Shown one piece after another: positions 16,221-19,879 of a stretch of DNA of 19,879 nucleotides. Position numbers and translations under genes: made by a program. Each line of letters starts with the position of its first letter. Position 1 is the stretch's first letter. The notes below the pieces were generated by a model. It was not told the DNA's origin and did no database searches. It saw only the letters and a program-made list of their open reading frames with translations. This stretch comes from Armatimonadota bacterium (GTDB lineage Bacteria > Armatimonadota > Zipacnadia > Zipacnadales > JABUFB01): assembly GCA_018056145.1 (NCBI GenBank), contig JAGPGE010000019.1, forward strand, positions 1 to 19,879. The letters run 5' to 3'.

Positions 16221-16225
16221 CTCCC
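16221..16225 (-). promoter_or_regulatory. Ribosome site favouring the GTG start of the DUF6785-like gene
   Basis: GGGAG on the minus strand with 7 nt to the GTG at 16213. The competing AGGAGGG at 16299-16305 is too close to the ATG at 16297, though it stands 10 nt from an in-frame GTG at 16288, so the start remains open. Confidence 0.4.
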
Positions 16226-16302
16226 ATGCTGTTGTCGCGGATCGCGGGATTGACTCGGCCAACCATGCCCATGACTATTCGCCGTCACCGCCGCCATTCC
16301 CT

Positions 16303-16320
16303 CCTCTCGCTTTCGAGAGG
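16303..16320. other. 7-bp hairpin next to the divergent promoter
   Basis: CCTCTCG (16303-16309) pairs with CGAGAGG (16314-16320) around CTTT. The palindrome ends 2 bp before the -35 box of the + strand promoter and overlaps the AGGAGGG sequence of the minus strand. It could be an operator or a structure in the minus-strand leader; neither is shown. Confidence 0.35.
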
Positions 16321-16322
16321 CG

Positions 16323-16352
16323 TTGACAACCCGGCAGGCTGTCTCCCATAAT
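16323..16352 (+). promoter_or_regulatory. Near-consensus sigma-70 promoter of the zinc-ribbon gene
   Basis: TTGACA (16323-16328, perfect) and CATAAT (16347-16352, 5 of 6) are separated by 18 nt. Transcription would start near 16359, leaving a leader of about 87 nt to the ATG at 16446. It is the best promoter match I found in the window. Confidence 0.7.
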
Positions 16353-16445
16353 TCACCCCCGTGACAGTACCTGGCGTGAAGCCTTTGCGGGCACGTTGGG
16401 GCATGGGCGAGCGGGGAGGTAGTCTCAGCAGCAGGAGGACCCGAG

Positions 16446-17234
16446 ATGCCACTTTGCCCGGACTGCGGCGAAGAGGTCGCGAAGACCGATACACACTGTA
16501 TGAAATGCGGCGTGGATCTGCTGGCCGCCAAAGAGAAGGAGCGTGCGATTCTGCGCGAGCAGAGCATGGCCGCGCGCATGGGTACCGGTCCAACGTCGGT
16601 GCCCGCAAACGCTGCTGCCGCCGGCGTGGTCGGCGCAGGAGACAAGTCGTCAGACGAAACCCGCATCCGGGTCTTCGACAAGCAGGAAGCCGAGCGCCTT
16701 CAGCAGGAGCGCCTCACCGCCTGGGTCACTTCCGGTATCTCCCTCGTGATCGGGCTGGTTCTTGTGCTGCTGGCACTCAGCCGGATCAAAGCCGGGGGCG
16801 GGTTCGGCGCTCTGTGGCCTGCACTCACCCCTGAAGCCCTGCGCAACGGGGGAATGTTCGCCGTCCCCGTGATGGATACCATGATGCTGGGCATGGGCAT
16901 CTGCGCGATCCTCGTCGCGATTGGCCAATGGCGCCTTGCCATGAGCGCCACGCGGGCCATCCGCGACGTGAAGAGCAATGTGAAGCCGGAGATCGCGCAG
17001 GTCAGCAGCTTCACCCTTGTCGGACTGTTCCTGCTCTGCGTCTTCTGCCCCCCGCTTGGGCTCATCATTGGTCTGGTGATGAAGTTCGGGCGCAATCCGG
17101 ACCTGCGCGGTCTCGGCGGAACAATGGCCCTTGTGGCCATCGGTATCATGGTCCTAGCGGGCCTGAACCTTCTGTGGAAGGTTGCGGAGAACATGAGGCC
17201 GGCAGCAGGCCCGAAAGCGACGTCGAAGGGATAG
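16446..17234 (+). CDS. Zinc-ribbon protein with four membrane segments
   Basis: This 262-residue protein begins with a small zinc ribbon, C4-x2-C7 and C18-x2-C21 (CPDCGEEV, CMKCGVDL), followed by a charged, partly Ala-rich linker (about 25-88) that may be helical. Four hydrophobic segments follow at about 89-113, 141-162, 186-213 and 224-247 (for example VTSGISLVIGLVLVLLAL and ALVAIGIMVLAGLNLLW). AGGAGG stands before the ATG at a good distance. Zinc-ribbon proteins with few membrane helices are common but mostly of unknown function; the ribbon would face the cytoplasm. It is transcribed away from the DUF6785-like gene, from its own strong promoter, and ends 191 bp before the AMMECR1 gene. I do not recognise a specific family. 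Confidence 0.8.
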   Translation: MPLCPDCGEEVAKTDTHCMKCGVDLLAAKEKERAILREQSMAARMGTGPTSVPANAAAAGVVGAGDKSSDETRIRVFDKQEAERLQQERLTAWVTSGISLVIGLVLVLLALSRIKAGGGFGALWPALTPEALRNGGMFAVPVMDTMMLGMGICAILVAIGQWRLAMSATRAIRDVKSNVKPEIAQVSSFTLVGLFLLCVFCPPLGLIIGLVMKFGRNPDLRGLGGTMALVAIGIMVLAGLNLLWKVAENMRPAAGPKATSKG

Positions 17235-17248
17235 ATCGCGCCGAGTGA

Positions 17249-17308
17249 ACCGGGCGACTGGCGTCGCGCTTCGCGTTCGTAGTTGAGGGGCGATACCAGT
17301 CCCCCGGT
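17249..17308. repeat. Second copy of the intergenic inverted repeat
   Basis: ACCGGGCGACTGGCGTCGC (17249-17267) is complementary at 16 of 19 positions to GCGATACCAGTCCCCCGGT (17290-17308), with 22 nt between. The right arm with its flank (CCAGTCCCCCGGTCT, 17296-17310) is identical over 15 nt to 8486-8500. It lies in the 191-bp gap between the zinc-ribbon and AMMECR1 genes and could also help end the upstream transcript, though no T-run follows. Confidence 0.6.
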
Positions 17309-17425
17309 CTGCCGCCTCCCGCCCACCCGCCACCCCCGCCGTCTCCTACTCGCCCCTTCGGCGCAGGACTTCTCGCGCCTGCGAGGAACGGGACTCCTGA
17401 ACATCGAACTCCGGAGGCGAGAATC

Positions 17426-17968
17426 ATGCTCAGCCATGAACAACGCGCCCGACTGCTTTCCGTCGCCAGGGAGTCCCTTCGGCACGCGGTGGGGAAGGGG
17501 CCCGCGCCGGACCTCACCACGGACGACCCCGATCTCACCCGAGACAGCGGCGCCTTCGTGACGCTGGAGATGGACGGCCATCTGCGCGGCTGCATCGGCT
17601 ACATCGAAGCCATCGCGCCGCTCATCGAGACGGTTGCACGCATGGCCCGCGCGGCGGCGCTCGAGGACCCGCGCTTCGATCCGGTTGATGCAAGTGAGGA
17701 GCCGCGGATCACCATCGAGATCTCCGTCATGTCGCCCATCGAGCCAGTCCCGGACCTGAGCCTGATTGAGGTGGGCAGGCACGGGCTTGTGGTGGAACAG
17801 GGGGGACGCAGGGGGCTTCTCCTGCCCCAGGTTCCGGGCGACTGGGGCTGGAACCGCGAGGAGTTCCTGGCCCATACCTGCATGAAAGCGGGCCTTCCGC
17901 CGGATGCGTACAAGCGCGGCGCGAAGGTCTATTGGTTCGAAGCGGAAGTGTTCGGTGAGGAAGAGTGA
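17426..17968 (+). CDS. amrA: AMMECR1 family protein (AmmeMemoRadiSam system protein A)
   Basis: This 180-residue protein is a full-length AMMECR1 domain. It carries the family hallmark L53-R54-G55-C56-I57-G58 in DGHLRGCIGYIEA, then ARAAALEDPRFDPV, ITIEISVMSPIEPV, GRHGLVVEQGGRRGLLLPQV and the C-terminal YKRGAKVYWFEAEVF. In bacteria such proteins are often encoded with a Memo-like protein and a radical SAM protein, a set whose biochemical role is, as far as I know, unsettled. Neither partner is visible here, so they are elsewhere or absent. The ATG is preceded by CGGAGG at about 9 nt. The sugar isomerase-like gene follows 113 bp downstream on the same strand. Confidence 0.93.
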   Translation: MLSHEQRARLLSVARESLRHAVGKGPAPDLTTDDPDLTRDSGAFVTLEMDGHLRGCIGYIEAIAPLIETVARMARAAALEDPRFDPVDASEEPRITIEISVMSPIEPVPDLSLIEVGRHGLVVEQGGRRGLLLPQVPGDWGWNREEFLAHTCMKAGLPPDAYKRGAKVYWFEAEVFGEEE

Positions 17969-18008
17969 TGGGGAGAAGGAATCGCCTGCCCTGCCCGTGA
18001 ATACAGAC

Positions 18009-18030
18009 GTCCGCCCGGCGATCGGCGGAC
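18009..18030 (+). other. 7-bp hairpin between amrA and the TIM-barrel gene
   Basis: GTCCGCC (18009-18015) pairs with GGCGGAC (18024-18030) with an 8-nt loop. No T-run follows; a second pairing of CCCGGCG (18014-18020) with CGCCGGG (18041-18047) is possible, so the two stems could exclude one another. Weak evidence for a terminator or leader structure. Confidence 0.35.
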
Positions 18031-18081
18031 AGCCACCCTCCGCCGGGCATCAACCATGCACGCGCAAAGGAGAACCGCAAG

Positions 18082-18858
18082 ATGGCCCGTGTACCCATTG
18101 GCCTGCAGCTTTACTCGGTCCGCGAGGACTGCAGTAATGACCTGCCCGGCACTCTCAAGAAGATCGCGAAGATGGGCTATGAAGGCGTGGAGTTCGCCGG
18201 GTACTATGACTACAGTGCCTGCGAGCTGCGCAAGATGCTGGACGACAACGGCCTCACCTGCTGCGGCTCGCACCTGGGCATCAACACGTTCCTGGGCGAG
18301 GAGTTCGCGAAGACCGCCGAGTTCAACGCCACGCTCGGCAATCCGTACCTGATCTGCCCAGGGCTGCCGGGGGAGTACACGGCCAGCCGCGATGCCTGGA
18401 AGAGGACGGCCGACCTGTTCGATGAACTGTCGTCAAAGGCGCGCCTCGTGAACGCCTGGGTGGGCTACCACAACCATCACACCGAGTTCACGGATCTCGA
18501 TGGCGAGATGCCCTGGGACACCTTCTTCGGCAACACCCCGCAGGATGTTGTCATGCAACTTGACACCGGCAATGCGTTGCATGGTGGCGCCGATGTGACG
18601 CCGTTCATCTCCCGCTACCCCGGCCGCGCGCTGACGGTGCACCTGAAGCCGTATTCCATCGAGGCCGCGAAGGCGGGCGAACATGCGGGCTTCCGGCCGC
18701 TGATCGGCGACGACAGCGTGCCCTGGGACACCATCTTCAGCCTGTCCGAAACCATCGGGGGAACGCGCTGGTACATCGTGGAGTACGAGAGCGACCTGTA
18801 CCCGCCGCTGGAGGCCGTGGACCGGACGCTGAAGATTCTAAAGGACATGGGCAAGTAG
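18082..18858 (+). CDS. Sugar phosphate isomerase/epimerase-like TIM barrel (AP endonuclease 2 family)
   Basis: This 258-residue protein belongs to the xylose isomerase-like TIM-barrel family, whose members isomerise or epimerise sugars and inositols with a divalent metal. It begins with PIGLQLYSVREDC, has YEGVEFAGYY (E37), and shows the expected metal ligands: E135 in GYHNHHTEF, D161 in MQLDTGN, H187 in LTVHLKPY and E234 in YIVEYES. Length is typical and all ligands are kept, so it should be an active enzyme; the substrate cannot be read. No signal peptide, so cytoplasmic. AAGGAG lies about 9 nt before the ATG. No sugar dehydrogenase or transporter gene is adjacent in the window. A strong hairpin with a T-rich stretch ends the unit. 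Confidence 0.93.
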   Translation: MARVPIGLQLYSVREDCSNDLPGTLKKIAKMGYEGVEFAGYYDYSACELRKMLDDNGLTCCGSHLGINTFLGEEFAKTAEFNATLGNPYLICPGLPGEYTASRDAWKRTADLFDELSSKARLVNAWVGYHNHHTEFTDLDGEMPWDTFFGNTPQDVVMQLDTGNALHGGADVTPFISRYPGRALTVHLKPYSIEAAKAGEHAGFRPLIGDDSVPWDTIFSLSETIGGTRWYIVEYESDLYPPLEAVDRTLKILKDMGK

Positions 18859-18879
18859 GTTAGCGCTGATAGCCAAACA

Positions 18880-18937
18880 GGGACCGGGCTCCCCTGCATG
18901 ATCCACCTTTGCGGGACAGCCCGGTCCCCTCGTTTTC
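18880..18937 (+). terminator. Rho-independent-type terminator between convergent genes
   Basis: GGGACCGGGCT (18880-18890) is perfectly complementary to AGCCCGGTCCC (18918-18928), giving an 11-bp GC-rich stem with a 27-nt loop, followed on + by CTCGTTTTCC. It lies 21 bp after the TIM-barrel stop and 30 bp from the stop of the convergent histidine kinase gene, so it may serve both, though the T-run is better on the + side. Confidence 0.7.
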
Positions 18938-18958
18938 CATCAGCGGGCGAGTCGCGGG

Positions 18959-19879
18959 TCAACTTGCGATTGCCGCTGCGCGGGCGAGGGGTAGCGTGAA
19001 GGTGAACGTGGAGCCGCGCCCCCGCACGCTGTCGCAGGCTATTTCCCCGCCATGCTTGCGGACGATCTCTCTGCACAGGAAAAGCCCCAGCCCGAGACCA
19101 CCTGAGACGTAGCCAGCTGCGCCCGATTCCCCGTGGGTGAACTTCTCGAAGATTGCTTCCCGCATCTCCGGTTCCACGCCGCAGCCGTTGTCGGCCACAG
19201 ATACTCTGGCTGCCTCGGCATCCGAGGACACAGTGACCTGGATCTTGCCGCCCTCAGGGGTGAACTTCACTGCGTTCTCGACCAGGTTGCAGACCACCTG
19301 GTCCAGGCGTGTTGCGTCTGCCCACACGCGCGGTTCCGCCGGGGATGTAACCACGGCGAGGGTCTGGTTCTTCTCACTCGCAAGAGACACCAGCCCGCCG
19401 CAGGCCTCCCTCACAAGGGAGTTCAGGCAGACGTCCTCGAACTGCATGCTGTCCGATCCGTCTTCCATTGCCGCTGCTTCGAGAGTGCGGCCGATGAGCC
19501 GGCTTAGGCGTCTTGTCTCGCTGTCCAGGAGGCGGAGCGCCTCGGCTCTGACCTGGGGCGTGAGATGGTCGGCCATGCGGATCAGAACCTCGGAACTGGC
19601 GCGCACACTGTGCAGGCGCCCCCGCAGTTCGTGGGTGATAACGGCCAGGCCTTCCTCTTTCACCCGGACTTTCGTGAGCACCTGGGTGATGTCCTTGCAG
19701 ACGATCACCCACGCCGACTGTCCCGTGCCCGGTGCGGAGCATGGGACGGTAAGTGTCTCGATGTCCATCGGGTTGGGGTTCTCGATGTGCAGCTGCCGGG
19801 CACGCGTACGGTCCGACTGTTCCGGTCCGGTCGGGATATCCTCGAGGATGTAGGACAGCGGTTCCAGCGCGGCGGCGTT
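18959..19879 (-). CDS. PAS-type sensor histidine kinase, C-terminal part (partial)
   Basis: The frame is open to the edge of the window, so the ATG at 19768 is internal and the N-terminus is missing; 306 residues are visible. The first 70 or so end in SAWVIVCKDITQVLTK, the typical close of a PAS sensing domain. The dimerisation helix holds the phospho-accepting His (codon 19631-19633) in LAVITHELRGRLHSV. The ATPase domain follows with all boxes: N (VVCNLVENAVKFTPEGG), G1 (VADNGCGVEPEM), F (AIFEKFTHGE) and G2 (GGLGLGLFLCREIVRKHGG). The kinase should be active; no membrane helix is in the visible part. The H-box lacks the common Thr-Pro after HELR. A response regulator is not in the window. Confidence 0.93.
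   Translation of the reverse strand, partial: NAAALEPLSYILEDIPTGPEQSDRTRARQLHIENPNPMDIETLTVPCSAPGTGQSAWVIVCKDITQVLTKVRVKEEGLAVITHELRGRLHSVRASSEVLIRMADHLTPQVRAEALRLLDSETRRLSRLIGRTLEAAAMEDGSDSMQFEDVCLNSLVREACGGLVSLASEKNQTLAVVTSPAEPRVWADATRLDQVVCNLVENAVKFTPEGGKIQVTVSSDAEAARVSVADNGCGVEPEMREAIFEKFTHGESGAAGYVSGGLGLGLFLCREIVRKHGGEIACDSVRGRGSTFTFTLPLARAAAIAS

Noticed and set aside
16298..16681. N-terminal extension of the DUF6785-like frame to the ATG at 16681
   Set aside because: It overlaps the start of the well-supported zinc-ribbon gene and its promoter on the other strand, and its residues look noncoding.

Overview
The window is a GC-rich, gene-dense stretch of bacterial chromosome. It mixes conserved housekeeping genes with large membrane proteins of unknown function. 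The gene content (a DUF6785-like multi-pass protein, a very large FtsX-type permease fusion, a xylose-isomerase-like TIM barrel, an AMMECR1 protein, an exported C45-type hydrolase, and intergenic spacers full of hairpins) resembles what I remember from Armatimonadota, Planctomycetota, Hydrogenedentota and similar lineages. The phylum is an inference, not something the sequence proves. No phage, IS element, CRISPR array, rRNA or tRNA was recognised.

Left end (1-1800, + strand): the C-terminal end of a TPR protein is followed 28 bp later by an exported C45-family Ntn-hydrolase homologue that starts at TTG. A 53-bp gap made almost entirely of an inverted repeat separates it from the next, convergent unit.

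Housekeeping block (1854-7894, - strand): a promoter near 7866-7894 and a structured leader precede ileS, a dksA/traR-like zinc-finger gene, lspA, lgt and an rluD-family pseudouridine synthase. The last genes are tightly packed: dksA-like and lspA overlap by ATGA, and lgt and the rluD-family gene overlap by 38 bp. The block combines isoleucyl-tRNA charging, a possible ppGpp-linked transcription regulator, two steps of lipoprotein maturation and rRNA modification.

Spacer (7751-8578): about 830 bp with no convincing gene. It holds a 13-nt hairpin motif present twice, a series of further hairpins, and a long 17-bp inverted repeat. The outer arm of that inverted repeat shares a 15-nt sequence with a second, smaller inverted repeat at 17249-17308.

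Centre (8579-16213): a ThiE/TenI-like protein, probably leaderless and lacking the TxTK phosphate motif, faces a convergent - strand pair. That pair is a DUF6785-like membrane protein followed by a 1585-residue protein. The 1585-residue protein joins an M28-like domain that has lost most metal-binding and catalytic residues to a MacB/FtsX-type permease and a C-terminal extension. It is the most unusual object in the window.

Right end (16323-19879): a near-consensus promoter drives a zinc-ribbon membrane protein. It is followed by the AMMECR1 protein and a sugar phosphate isomerase/epimerase-like TIM barrel, all on +. A hairpin terminator separates these from a convergent PAS-type sensor histidine kinase that runs off the window. 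Nothing here amounts to a clearly new multi-gene system; the best leads are the pseudo-M28/FtsX fusion and the intergenic inverted-repeat family.
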